DNA of 64,000 nucleotides from Bog-113 sp963752695 (lineage in GTDB: Bacteria > Acidobacteriota > Terriglobia > Bryobacterales > Bryobacteraceae). The notes beneath the pieces are model-generated. The model saw nothing but the letters and a program-made list of their open reading frames with translations. It had not been told where the DNA came from and ran no database searches. Every line of letters begins with the position of its first letter. The first letter of the stretch is position 1. Positions 8,270-16,404 of the stretch are shown here, in pieces. The position numbers and the translations under genes were made by a program. The DNA lies in contig CAVVZB010000001.1 of the NCBI GenBank assembly GCA_963752695.1, positions 744,001 through 808,000 on the forward strand, written 5' to 3'.

Positions 8270-9093
8270 TGAAACAGTTCATCGGGGTAATGACGGTTAT
8301 GATCAGACAATATTTCTTGCCAGCAGGACTGGCGCTCTTGCTCGCCGTAAGCGGATGGGCGCAGAAGCCGAAGTCGGTGGCCGAACAGACGGCATTGCAG
8401 GCAATGTTCGCGGCGACCGACCCCGACGTGCAGATCGCCGCTGCGAATACCGTTGTGGAGAAGTTCGCCGACTCGGATTTCAAGTCGATTGCGCTGTTCT
8501 TCATTGCGCGGGATTACCAAGTGAAGGGTGACTTCGCCAAGGCAGTGACCTATGGCGAGCGGGCGTTAGAAGCCGATCCCAAGAACTATCAAGCCATGCT
8601 GGTGGTAGCCAGTGAGTATGCGCAAAACACCAAAGACACGGACTTCGATAAAGAAGACAAGCTGAAGAAGGCCGATAAGCTGGCTAATGACGCCCTTGCC
8701 GCCATCAAAGCGTCAGTGAAGCCCAACCCGGCGATCAGCGATGCGCAATGGGGCGATGCTCAGAAGGACTTGTCCTCGAGCGCCTACGAGATTGTCGGGC
8801 AGATCGCGATGGTCCGTAAGAAGCCGGCTGAAGCTGCCGTCGCTTTCCAGAGCGCGGTGGACGTTGCGGTAACCAAGGAGCCGGCCACGTATGTGCGGCT
8901 GGCGCAAGCCCAGAACGTGTTGGGCAAATATGATGATGCCATCGCCAACGCTGAGAAAGCGATGAATTCGCCGACGGCCGTTCCCGCGGTAAAGCAGTTC
9001 GCGCAAGCGGAACGTGCGCGCGCAATGCAGAAGAAGGGCGGTGCAGCGCCTGCAGCAGCCACCCCGGCCCCGGTCACTCCGCCCAAGCCCTAG
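8269..9093 (+). CDS. Exported TPR-repeat protein, smaller
   Basis: 274 aa. The ATG overlaps the stop of the preceding gene; ATG 8299 is an alternative that gives a shorter leader. A signal peptide ends near GWAQ. TPR-like helices follow (FIARDYQVKGDFAKAVTYGE, RLAQAQNVLGKYDDAIANAE). The tail is low-complexity Ala/Pro. It resembles exported tetratricopeptide proteins common in Acidobacteriota; no enzymatic motif is visible. The coupling to the 489-aa TPR protein suggests a shared envelope role. Confidence 0.8.
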   Translation: MKQFIGVMTVMIRQYFLPAGLALLLAVSGWAQKPKSVAEQTALQAMFAATDPDVQIAAANTVVEKFADSDFKSIALFFIARDYQVKGDFAKAVTYGERALEADPKNYQAMLVVASEYAQNTKDTDFDKEDKLKKADKLANDALAAIKASVKPNPAISDAQWGDAQKDLSSSAYEIVGQIAMVRKKPAEAAVAFQSAVDVAVTKEPATYVRLAQAQNVLGKYDDAIANAEKAMNSPTAVPAVKQFAQAERARAMQKKGGAAPAAATPAPVTPPKP

Positions 9094-9102
9094 CGGTCAC
9101 CT

Positions 9103-9816
9103 ATGATTCCGGATCTGGCCGCTCTGGAATCGGCTATCGGTTATTCCTTTGCACGGCGTGAGTGGCTGGTCCGCGCGCTAACACACAGTTCGCATCGTGG
9201 CGAAAAGGGTCTGGAACGTATCCCGCAATCGGATAACGAACAACTCGAGTTCTTGGGCGACGCCGTACTCGGATTACTGGTCAGCGAGCACCTATTTCGA
9301 ACCTGTCCCGATTTTGACGAGGGCCGGCTTTCGAATGTTAAGAGCCGCCTGGTAAACCGCGCCCATCTGGCGGAAGTGGCTGGTAACTTAAGCATTGGAC
9401 AGCACTTAGTAATGGGGCGCGCGGAAGCCCAGAGCGGTGGCCGCGGCAAGACTTCCGTGCTGGCAAATGCGCTGGAAGCACTACTTGCCGCCATTTATCT
9501 GGACGGAGGAATGGAGAGTGTCCGGCAGTTCATCCTGAAGCACGTGGTGGCCGAATCCGATTTACGTGATCTAGCCATTTCGGCTTCGAATAACGTCAAG
9601 ACGAGTCTCGAAGTTCTCGCACGCAGTAAAGGGCTGCCGCGCCCGCAGTACTCGGTTCTCGCGGAAGCGCCCGGCTACCCGCAAATGTTCGTGGCCGAAG
9701 TCCAAGTAGGCAAGGATTGGCGTGGCGGTGGTCGAGGAGCGTCCAAGAAGAAAGCCGAATTGCAAGCTGCTGAGGCGTTGATGGCCCTGTTAGAAGATCA
9801 GTTGGCTAAGGGCTGA
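9103..9816 (+). CDS. rnc: Ribonuclease III
   Basis: 237 aa. The catalytic signature NEQLEFLGDAVLGLLVSEHL is followed by GRLSNVKSRLV, the second acidic site in LANALEALLAAIYLDGG, and a C-terminal double-stranded RNA-binding domain (KTSLEVLARSKGLPRPQY... GGRGASKKKAELQAAEAL). It cleaves double-stranded RNA in rRNA maturation and mRNA decay. It starts 9 bp after the TPR gene. Its 3' end overlaps the end of the convergent glpD by 19 bp. Confidence 0.95.
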   Translation: MIPDLAALESAIGYSFARREWLVRALTHSSHRGEKGLERIPQSDNEQLEFLGDAVLGLLVSEHLFRTCPDFDEGRLSNVKSRLVNRAHLAEVAGNLSIGQHLVMGRAEAQSGGRGKTSVLANALEALLAAIYLDGGMESVRQFILKHVVAESDLRDLAISASNNVKTSLEVLARSKGLPRPQYSVLAEAPGYPQMFVAEVQVGKDWRGGGRGASKKKAELQAAEALMALLEDQLAKG

Positions 9817-11399
9817 TCGCAAGTATCCAGCATGTCAGCAAGCTCTGCTTGGATTTGCTGTTTGGTCCAGTTCAAATGCCGTGCGAGTTCGTTTGCGTAG
9901 GGCTCCAATAACTCAGCGGTCCATCGCTGCTCATAGCCCCAGTAAGTGGATATAAACATCAGGTCGGATAGCCGGGTAACAAACTCCTGGCGCGCGGCAA
10001 AAGCGATTTGGGCTGCCTCCAGGCGAGTTAGTCCTGTGGGTGTGGAGACACCGAGCATCTGAAGGACATCGGGAGTTTCCACCCCATAATGTTTAACGAG
10101 ATCCTGCGCGTCCCGTTCGGGAAGACCATAAGTGCGCGCGAAATCTGGTACGCGTTCCAGTAAGTCGCGTACAGCTTCCCGAGTGTTACCAAGAAGCTCT
10201 ACTTCGGCGGTGCGCCGCGAAGAGTTTAACTCTGGCCAACGAGCGCTTGTTACTAAGTTCGCAGCTTCTTCGCTCATCAACCGGTACGTCGTGTACTTGC
10301 CCCCAGTGACATGAACCATCCCCTGCTCGTCGGCCCAGATTCGATGCTCGCGGCTGGTCTTGGTAGCGGACGAGGACTCATCCCGAACCAGCGGGCGAAG
10401 AGAACTGTAAGCGCTGATCGGTTGATGTGGACCGGTGCCGGGAAAGACTTTCTCGACCACGTCCATGAGGTACCGGACTTCATCAGGCGAAATGCGGACG
10501 TGATCCGGGCCACCGTGGTGATCGACATCCGTGGTTCCGAGAAGTGTGAAGGCATGTCTCCGCCCCCAAGGGATGAAGAAGATAATTCTTCCGTCATCCC
10601 CAAAGTACGAGATGGCGTTCTCACTCTTACCGATGCGCGGCAGGACCAAGTGCGATCCGCGAACCAGGCGTAACTTCGATCCCTTGGTCCAGGCGCCGGT
10701 AGCATCCACCACGGCCCGGGCACGCACCTGGACGCGCTGGTGATTCAGTGTATCGAGTAGTTCCACCGACCACATACCGTCGACATTCTTGGTGCAAGAC
10801 TCCACGGAAACATAGTTCACGGCGTGAGCGCCCCGGGTGACGGCATCCCTAATGTTCAGAATGACAAGCCGGGCAGAATGCACGCGGCAATCGAAGAAGC
10901 GCGCGCCAGACGTGAAGTGGCCAATGGCAGGCTCGATTGCATGCAGTTGCCGGGCCGTGAACGCGCGATGCCGCTCGATCCGATTCTTCCCCGCAAGCAG
11001 GTCATAAAGGTACAAGCCGGCCCCGTAGAAGGCTGCCGAGAACCGATCGCGCATTGGAATTAAGAACGCAAGAGGTTCCACTAAGTGGGGCGCGGTGCGT
11101 AGCAAGATCGCGCGCTCGGCAAGCGCTTCGGAAACCAGTTTGATTTCGAAGTTCTTGAGATATCGTAAACCGCCATGAATCAGCTGCGAATTGCGCCCGC
11201 TAGTCCCGGAACTGAAGTGACGCTGCTCCACGAGTGCGACGCGCAACGGCTGAGAGGGTATCGAACGAAGCGCAAGATCGCGAAGTACCCCGGCTCCATT
11301 GACGCCGCCGCCAATTACCAGCACGTCGAGCGTGCCGGACGCCAGATGCTCCAGCGTTGTCTCTCGCAAGCCTGTCAGCGGCGAAGGATCAGTGCCCAT
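9798..11399 (-). CDS. glpD: Glycerol-3-phosphate dehydrogenase (FAD)
   Basis: 533 aa, in the usual size range. The N-terminal FAD-binding motif is VIGGGVNGAGVLRDLALR (GxGxxG), followed by SSGTSGRNSQLIHGGLRYL typical of GlpD and, near the C-terminus, VTGGKYTTYRLMSEEAA. The enzyme oxidises sn-glycerol-3-phosphate to dihydroxyacetone phosphate at the membrane, passing electrons to quinone. It is the last gene of a leftward group; its first 25 bp overlap a 26-codon membrane micro-ORF. Convergent with rnc. Confidence 0.93.
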   Translation of the reverse strand: MGTDPSPLTGLRETTLEHLASGTLDVLVIGGGVNGAGVLRDLALRSIPSQPLRVALVEQRHFSSGTSGRNSQLIHGGLRYLKNFEIKLVSEALAERAILLRTAPHLVEPLAFLIPMRDRFSAAFYGAGLYLYDLLAGKNRIERHRAFTARQLHAIEPAIGHFTSGARFFDCRVHSARLVILNIRDAVTRGAHAVNYVSVESCTKNVDGMWSVELLDTLNHQRVQVRARAVVDATGAWTKGSKLRLVRGSHLVLPRIGKSENAISYFGDDGRIIFFIPWGRRHAFTLLGTTDVDHHGGPDHVRISPDEVRYLMDVVEKVFPGTGPHQPISAYSSLRPLVRDESSSATKTSREHRIWADEQGMVHVTGGKYTTYRLMSEEAANLVTSARWPELNSSRRTAEVELLGNTREAVRDLLERVPDFARTYGLPERDAQDLVKHYGVETPDVLQMLGVSTPTGLTRLEAAQIAFAARQEFVTRLSDLMFISTYWGYEQRWTAELLEPYANELARHLNWTKQQIQAELADMLDTCDQPLAN

Positions 11400-11455
11400 A
11401 AGATGAGCAGGCCGAGGATGATCAGGACCGACAGCCAGACCAGTGCGGCGTGCAT
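11375..11455 (-). CDS. Putative 26-residue single-span membrane micro-protein
   Basis: The minus strand encodes ATG to TGA in 26 codons: a short MHAALVW start, one continuous hydrophobic segment of about 20 residues (L, I, V, W, A, G only) and an Arg-Arg end. It begins 2 bp after the stop of the 283-aa exported protein and overlaps the start of glpD by 25 bp in another frame, as in translationally coupled genes. No strong ribosome site is visible, which fits coupling to the upstream stop. It could be a small subunit or membrane tether for GlpD; I know no named family for it. Confidence 0.5.
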   Translation of the reverse strand: MHAALVWLSVLIILGLLILWALILRR

Positions 11456-11457
11456 GT

Positions 11458-12309
11458 CTATTCTAAGCGGAAGCGGCTTTGCATGCGGGCATGTTGATCG
11501 CCGATTCGATCCGTTGCGTCGATATACAGCACGTACTCACCGGGCGGAGAGCCCGGTTGCAGATGGAAACTGACTACGCCCGGCACGAACGGCTTGGGAT
11601 AGAAGTCCTGCGCTTGATCTCGGGCTGCAGCGGGCTCTTCAAACAAGACCCTGCCGGAGGCATCCGCGATAGAGATTCCATAGGAGACATCAGTCGCGCC
11701 GCGCTCGTCATGGCGGAAACCAGCGACTGCGAACCGCGCGTGCACTTCCTCGGCGACTCGAAAGGCGGCAACGTCCAGGGGTCGCTCATCCTCTTCGGTG
11801 CGGTAAAAGCGAAGATCCGAAATGCCCAGCGAAGTGCGCGGTTCCACGAATGGTCCGCTTACTTCGAAGGTGGATTCATGCGACGCCGATTCGCTCGATT
11901 GCTCATCGGCCACGGTTAGCAAGATGCGGCATTTCCCACCGCTCATGATAGATGGAAGAGTGAAACTGCCACGCAATTTGGGCTGCCAATCCTTGTCTTC
12001 GACGCTTAAGCTTGCGTTTTCCTCGCCGGCGATCGGCGCCACAAGCGCTGTTCCCAAAGGGTCCTGAGGATGGGCTTCGAAACGCAACTTGACCGCATTT
12101 TCTTTGCGTGTGAACCCTTCCACGTGAAAGCTGAAGTGGACCGTCTCGCCGGGTGTGAAAGTGTCGGGAGGCAGCACTGGCCGGCCATCTTCCACGCGTT
12201 CCACCTGAGCGCGGGTGATCGCCAAGGCCGCCGAACAAGGCGCCATCCCAAGACACGCGCCTACAGCTAACAGCGCACCGGAATAGCAGAACGCAGCGAC
12301 AGCCCGCAC
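11458..12309 (-). CDS. Exported protein with two Ig-like/beta-sandwich domains
   Basis: 283 aa with a signal peptide (hydrophobic run to about residue 28, ACLGMAPCSAALA). The rest is rich in alternating hydrophobic residues and contains two similar modules (about 45-145 and 155-283), each with an FxFxVEGF or ARFAVAGF strand, so probably two beta-sandwich domains. No catalytic motif is recognised. It lies 4 bp downstream of a lipoprotein gene and 2 bp upstream of the membrane micro-ORF, on the glpD strand. Function unknown. Confidence 0.7.
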   Translation of the reverse strand: MRAVAAFCYSGALLAVGACLGMAPCSAALAITRAQVERVEDGRPVLPPDTFTPGETVHFSFHVEGFTRKENAVKLRFEAHPQDPLGTALVAPIAGEENASLSVEDKDWQPKLRGSFTLPSIMSGGKCRILLTVADEQSSESASHESTFEVSGPFVEPRTSLGISDLRFYRTEEDERPLDVAAFRVAEEVHARFAVAGFRHDERGATDVSYGISIADASGRVLFEEPAAARDQAQDFYPKPFVPGVVSFHLQPGSPPGEYVLYIDATDRIGDQHARMQSRFRLE

Positions 12310-12313
12310 GGGA

Positions 12314-12802
12314 TTAGTTGCCTTTTTCGTCAGGCATAAGGTTCAACGGCAGATCGATATAAGAGACGATCTGATCGGTTTCGTCGGAAACGCGGAGTCT
12401 GTAATGTTTGGGTTGAACGTCGAAAGCGACCGTCCCTTTTTCCGCTTCCATCGGCTTGACCTTTCGAGCGATACCTATCCAGTCTGGCACGCCGGTACCC
12501 TCGACCATCTCATTGAAACTTTGTCCACTATCGTCGAGCAACGTTAATGTCGGGATATGACTGTCGACCGCACCGTCGTTTGAAATGTTCATGCGCACCA
12601 CTAGGAACCGGTTCACCGGGATGCGAGGGTTCGGGCTACTGCCAAGCGAGAAAAACCAATGCGCGTCGTACGCAATGTACACAAGAGGGCCTGCCTGGAC
12701 ACGATCTCCCAGGTTGTAAGTTGAAATCTGGCTCCCCGCAGGGCCGCAAGCCAAGAGCATACAGGCAGCGCAAACGAGAGCGAGGGCGCGAAGCATCCTC
12801 AC
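12314..12802 (-). CDS. Putative lipoprotein with Ig-like (DUF4352-type) domain
   Basis: 162 aa. A type II signal peptide ends in the lipobox LLAC (Cys about residue 19). The mature part reads like a DUF4352/TRF2-type beta-sandwich: GPLVYIAYDAHW, FLVVRMNISNDGAV, TLLDDSGQSFNE, KGTVAFDVQP. Such domains are found in exposed lipoproteins of unknown role. It is followed 4 bp later by the two-domain exported protein and may be co-transcribed with it; both look like envelope proteins. Confidence 0.7.
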   Translation of the reverse strand: MRMLRALALVCAACMLLACGPAGSQISTYNLGDRVQAGPLVYIAYDAHWFFSLGSSPNPRIPVNRFLVVRMNISNDGAVDSHIPTLTLLDDSGQSFNEMVEGTGVPDWIGIARKVKPMEAEKGTVAFDVQPKHYRLRVSDETDQIVSYIDLPLNLMPDEKGN

Positions 12803-12818
12803 CGATTCTAGCGAAAGA

Positions 12819-13169
12819 CTATTGGGCCTTTTGAATCAACTTCTCGAACTTCACGCGTTGCGCCGGATCGAGCACCTGGACGATGCGCTCGTGGCCTTCG
12901 GCTATTATGTTGTCGTAATATTTATCGAAATCGTTTAGGACCAACGAAATCTGATCGCTTTGATCTTTAGTAAGGCTAAGCTCTTCACGCCAGCGGTCTA
13001 ACGTGACTCGTTTGTTTTCGGACAGCTTAAATTCGTGATGAGCAACCTTGAACGCATAATTCTTCATTCCCACCGCGCCCGCAGCGGCCCCGCACAGAAA
13101 TGCAACGATCAAAAGGGAAACAAGTGTCGTCTTTGGACGGGCGGCGATTACTGACTCAGTGGCAGTCAT
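12819..13169 (-). CDS. Membrane-anchored Spy/CpxP-like protein
   Basis: 116 aa from ATG 13169; a TTG at 13193 inside the upstream gene is an alternative. One N-terminal transmembrane anchor (TTLVSLLIVAFLCGAAAGAV) is followed by a helical periplasmic part with LDRWREELSLTKDQSDQISLVLNDF, LDPAQRVKFEKLIQ. The helix pattern resembles Spy/CpxP or zinc-resistance-associated proteins, which sense or buffer periplasmic stress. Its position directly after an ECF sigma/anti-sigma pair, 4 bp from the anti-sigma stop, supports a stress role by inference. The exact LTxxQ motif is only partly kept. Confidence 0.65.
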   Translation of the reverse strand: MTATESVIAARPKTTLVSLLIVAFLCGAAAGAVGMKNYAFKVAHHEFKLSENKRVTLDRWREELSLTKDQSDQISLVLNDFDKYYDNIIAEGHERIVQVLDPAQRVKFEKLIQKAQ

Positions 13170-13173
13170 TTCA

Positions 13174-13623
13174 CTACTGATGATAATTTGCAAGTGTCAC
13201 CAGCATCCCGTTCAGATGCTGCTGCTGATCCACGCTGGAATCGTGACTGGCCATCACCGCTTCTGGAGTATGGTCGACTAGGGCCATGGGATCTTCCACG
13301 CCCGTAAACAGGTAGGCACCCAAGGTGGCGAGTCCGAGCAAAGATCCGAAAGCCAGCTTGCGGGCAAACCCGGGATCCAAACTCAGTGCACCCCAGAAAC
13401 TGCTTCCCTGCTTTTCGACAACCTGCCGCATTACGCGGGCGTGGAATCCCAGCGAGGGTTCGATGACGTCTGAGCTCTTCAATCCAGCAAGCGTGCCGGA
13501 GACACTCTGCATTCTAGAGACTTCCTCGCGGCACCCGGCACAACCGGCCAGATGGTTCTGGAAGCTGCGATCCGCTCTTCCGTCGAGATAATCTTCCAAT
13601 CCAATTTGAATTTCGCGATGCAT
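13174..13623 (-). CDS. Zinc-finger anti-sigma factor
   Basis: 149 aa from ATG 13623, chosen because AGGA lies about 9 nt upstream; a longer start at 13653 lacks this. The N-terminal HLAGCAGC is the HxxxCxxC zinc site of zf-HC2/ZAS anti-sigma factors, followed by a central transmembrane segment (KLAFGSLLGLATLGAYLF) and a short periplasmic tail. Such proteins hold the partner ECF sigma factor inactive at the membrane. It lies 22 bp downstream of the sigma gene, the usual arrangement of sigma with cognate anti-sigma. Confidence 0.85.
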   Translation of the reverse strand: MHREIQIGLEDYLDGRADRSFQNHLAGCAGCREEVSRMQSVSGTLAGLKSSDVIEPSLGFHARVMRQVVEKQGSSFWGALSLDPGFARKLAFGSLLGLATLGAYLFTGVEDPMALVDHTPEAVMASHDSSVDQQQHLNGMLVTLANYHQ

Positions 13624-13645
13624 ATCGATTCCTATTTTGCGGCCT

Positions 13646-14305
13646 CTAGCCAACTGTGCTACTCGGCGCTCGATCCAAGCGCTGCGAAGCCTTAACGAGT
13701 TTTTGCCGTGCCCGGAAGAGCTTCACCTTGATCGTATTCTCGTTCATATGCATCATGGTTGAGAGCTCTTCCACCGAGTACCCTTCCACTTCTTTCAGCA
13801 TAAGGAGCGTCCGCTCTTCTTCGGAAACTTTCGACATCAGCTTGACCAGGTAATCCTGGTTGGCAAGTCGCTGATCGGTACGCGGTGTCCGGTCTCCGGC
13901 CGGTTCCACGTTTTCCACGCGCCGGACTTCGTCCTCGCTCATGTCGCTTTCATAAACGAGTTTGCGCACCTTCTTCTTGCGCAGGTAGTCAAAGCACTCG
14001 TTGACAGTGATCTTGTATATCCAGGTGATGAGGGAACTGCGGAAATCGAAATTGCGGATGGAAAAGTAGACTTTCGAGAAGACCTGTTGCGCGATATCTT
14101 CTACGTCATTGCGCTGCCGCACGATGCCGTGGATGATGGAAAACACCTTAGATTGGTATTTTTCGACAATCTCGCCGAATGCGGCTTCGTCGCCGGATTG
14201 TGCACGCCGCACCAGCCCGCTTTCCTGGGTATTTTGGTAATCCACTCTGGTCTTGGACGCCAGCCGGCCCTCGGCGAGCGGAGAGGCCAGACCCGGAAAA
14301 ACCAT
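13646..14305 (-). CDS. ECF RNA polymerase sigma factor (RpoE-like)
   Basis: 219 aa from ATG 14305 (preceded by GGTGAG); starts at 14338 or TTG 14380 would only lengthen a non-conserved N-terminus. Region 2 (AFGEIVEKYQSKVFSIIHGI, DVEDIAQQVFSKVY, SSLITWIYKITVNECFDYLR) and region 4 (EERTLLMLKEVEGYSVEELS, NENTIKVKLFRARQKL) are both clear. It directs RNA polymerase to stress promoters once released by the following zinc-finger protein. It is divergent from the SDR gene. Confidence 0.9.
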   Translation of the reverse strand: MVFPGLASPLAEGRLASKTRVDYQNTQESGLVRRAQSGDEAAFGEIVEKYQSKVFSIIHGIVRQRNDVEDIAQQVFSKVYFSIRNFDFRSSLITWIYKITVNECFDYLRKKKVRKLVYESDMSEDEVRRVENVEPAGDRTPRTDQRLANQDYLVKLMSKVSEEERTLLMLKEVEGYSVEELSTMMHMNENTIKVKLFRARQKLVKASQRLDRAPSSTVG

Positions 14306-14481
14306 CGCGCTGCTCACCATTCCCATACACTGTGACATACGCACCACAGGTGCCGGGGGTTTCGACTGAACTGGTCCCAAATGCAGAGTATCAGATTCAC
14401 TAGATGGGCAGTTTGGCGGGAAGTGCTGGAAACGCCCAAACTGGACCGGGTTGCGTCATAGGATCTTGAGAGACGGAAATT

Positions 14482-15213
14482 ATGAGAGCTAATCAAAGAG
14501 TCGCGCTGGTGACTGGCGCGAACAAAGGCATCGGATTCGAAGTTGCGCGCCAGCTAGGTCACGCTGGATTTACGGTGTACCTGGGTGCTCGCGACATCGT
14601 CCGGGGCGAAGAAGCCGCGGCCAAGCTCAAACAGAAAGGAATCGAGGTTCGGGCTTTGCACCTCGATCTGAACAATTCGGAGTCTATCGATGCCGCTGCC
14701 CAGACCATTGAATCGGAATTTCGCCACCTCGACGTCCTGGTAAACAATGCCGGGATTGTCGACCCTGCCGATGGACCGCCGAGCACCGCGGATGTGCAAG
14801 CCGTGCGGCGGGTGATGGAGACGAATTTCTTCAGCACGGTCGCTGTCACTCAGGCGATGCTGCCTCTGCTCCGCAAGGCTGAATCGGCACGAATCGTGAA
14901 CGTTTCTAGCGGACTCGGATCGCTCACGCTTCATAGCGACCCGGCTTGGGAATACGCGTCCGTGAAAATTCTCGGGTATTGCAGTTCCAAGGCGGCGCTC
15001 AACATGTTCACCGTCCAACTGGCTCACGAGCTCCGCGATACCGCGATCAAAGTGAACTCCGCCGATCCGGGTTACACGGCCACCGACCTGAACGGTAATA
15101 GCGGCCCGCAGACGGTGGAACAAGGTGCAGCGGAAGCGGTGCGGCTGGCTCTGCTCGGTTCTGACGGACCCTCGGGCGGCTTCTCCGACAGTGCCGGCCC
15201 GCACCCCTGGTAG
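14482..15213 (+). CDS. Short-chain dehydrogenase/reductase
   Basis: 243 aa, classical SDR. NAD(P)-binding TGANKGIG (residues 11-18), NNAG in the middle, catalytic Ser in VNVSSG, and YCSSK (Tyr166, Lys170), then VNSADPGYTATDLNG. The TGxNKGIG pattern and the PGYxxTDL stretch are shared with carbonyl-reductase-like SDRs. Substrate unknown. It stands alone between the divergent sigma gene and the next rightward gene. Confidence 0.88.
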   Translation: MRANQRVALVTGANKGIGFEVARQLGHAGFTVYLGARDIVRGEEAAAKLKQKGIEVRALHLDLNNSESIDAAAQTIESEFRHLDVLVNNAGIVDPADGPPSTADVQAVRRVMETNFFSTVAVTQAMLPLLRKAESARIVNVSSGLGSLTLHSDPAWEYASVKILGYCSSKAALNMFTVQLAHELRDTAIKVNSADPGYTATDLNGNSGPQTVEQGAAEAVRLALLGSDGPSGGFSDSAGPHPW

Positions 15214-15249
15214 CCAAGTTGCCTGGCGGTGCGCTATCTTGGCTGCTGG

Positions 15250-16341
15250 ATGCGCCCGTCCCGATCGCTTGCGGCCGTCTTTCTGACCTCTCTCACCCTT
15301 GTAGGGGCTTCCGTTCCGCTGCCTGCGCAAGAAGTAGCCGCGCCCTGGAGCCCAAAAGCCGCCGCAGGCTATCTCGACCAGAGGATGAACTGGTGGATCA
15401 GTTGGCCCACGGCTGCGCGTGATCACGGGACGTTCTGCACTTCATGCCACACGGTGCTCCCATACGCGCTTGCCCGCCCAGTTTTGCGCGGCGTGATGGG
15501 CGAAACCGTTGCATCGTCGCCGGAAACTAAATTACTGGACAACATCTCCAAGCGGGTACGGCTTTGGAACGAAGTGGAGCCGTTTTACCCGGACGCCACG
15601 CGGGGCGTGCCGAAGACGGCTGAATCGCGCGGTACCGAGTCTATTCTGAACGCCCTGATCCTCACAAGCTCCGGCGCACCGGATGCCGAACTGGCACTCG
15701 ATCACATGTGGACCACACAATTGACTTCCGGAGATGGCAAGGGTGCCTGGGACTGGCTCCAATTCCATAACGCTCCCTGGGAAGGCGACTCGCAATACTA
15801 TGGCGCCACGTTGGCTGCTCTGGCCGTGGGCTCCGCTTCGGGAGCGTACCGCGCCAGGCCGGAAGTGCAGGCGCATGTCGACGCACTCCGCGCTTACCTG
15901 GGCCAGCGCCGCGGTGCGCAAGTGCTAATCAATCGGGTGATGCTGCTTTGGGCATCCTCCCGGCTTCCCGGACTGCTGACAGTCGAGGAGCGAAACTCAA
16001 TTGCAGACGAGGTTTTAAGTCATCAAAAGCCGGACGGCGGATTCAGCTTGTCGTCATTCCTGGGTGATTGGAAGCGGCGCGACCAGACACCGCTCGAAAC
16101 CCAAGCCGACGGCTTAGCATCCGGCTTGGCCGCGATCGCCATGCGACAATCCGTACCCGGGAGGAATCCGGCGGCGCTCGACCGGGCGCTTGTCTGGTTG
16201 CGGCAACATCAGGACAAATCGGAAGGCCGTTGGGTGGCGTATTCGCCGAACAAGCAGCGGGATCTTACAACCGATATAGGCCGTTTTATGAGCGACGCCG
16301 CCACGGCATATGCAGTTATGGCGCTGATTAGTTCCCGCTAA
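15250..16341 (+). CDS. Exported squalene-cyclase-like repeat protein with CxxCH motif
   Basis: 363 aa from ATG 15250 (GTG 15229 also possible). A signal peptide ends near PLPAQ. Shortly after is CTSCH, a CxxCH as in c-type haem sites, within GTFCTSCHTVLPYALARP. The rest has alpha/alpha-barrel repeats of the prenyltransferase/squalene-oxidase type (LSHQKPDGGFSLSSF; ALVWLRQHQDKSEGRWVAYS). It lacks a DxDD cyclase motif, so it is unlikely to cyclise squalene. Function unknown; a haem-bearing or zinc-binding periplasmic protein is possible. Confidence 0.75.
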   Translation: MRPSRSLAAVFLTSLTLVGASVPLPAQEVAAPWSPKAAAGYLDQRMNWWISWPTAARDHGTFCTSCHTVLPYALARPVLRGVMGETVASSPETKLLDNISKRVRLWNEVEPFYPDATRGVPKTAESRGTESILNALILTSSGAPDAELALDHMWTTQLTSGDGKGAWDWLQFHNAPWEGDSQYYGATLAALAVGSASGAYRARPEVQAHVDALRAYLGQRRGAQVLINRVMLLWASSRLPGLLTVEERNSIADEVLSHQKPDGGFSLSSFLGDWKRRDQTPLETQADGLASGLAAIAMRQSVPGRNPAALDRALVWLRQHQDKSEGRWVAYSPNKQRDLTTDIGRFMSDAATAYAVMALISSR

Positions 16342-16404
16342 CCGATTCTGGCGCGGGGCCAGTCCGGTTGTGGCTTCTCTATTGCTGTTTGAGAGCCCTC
16401 ACGC

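Noticed and set aside
14554..15426. 290-aa reading frame antisense to the SDR gene
   Set aside because: Arg/Gly-rich product without recognisable domain; overlaps a complete SDR.
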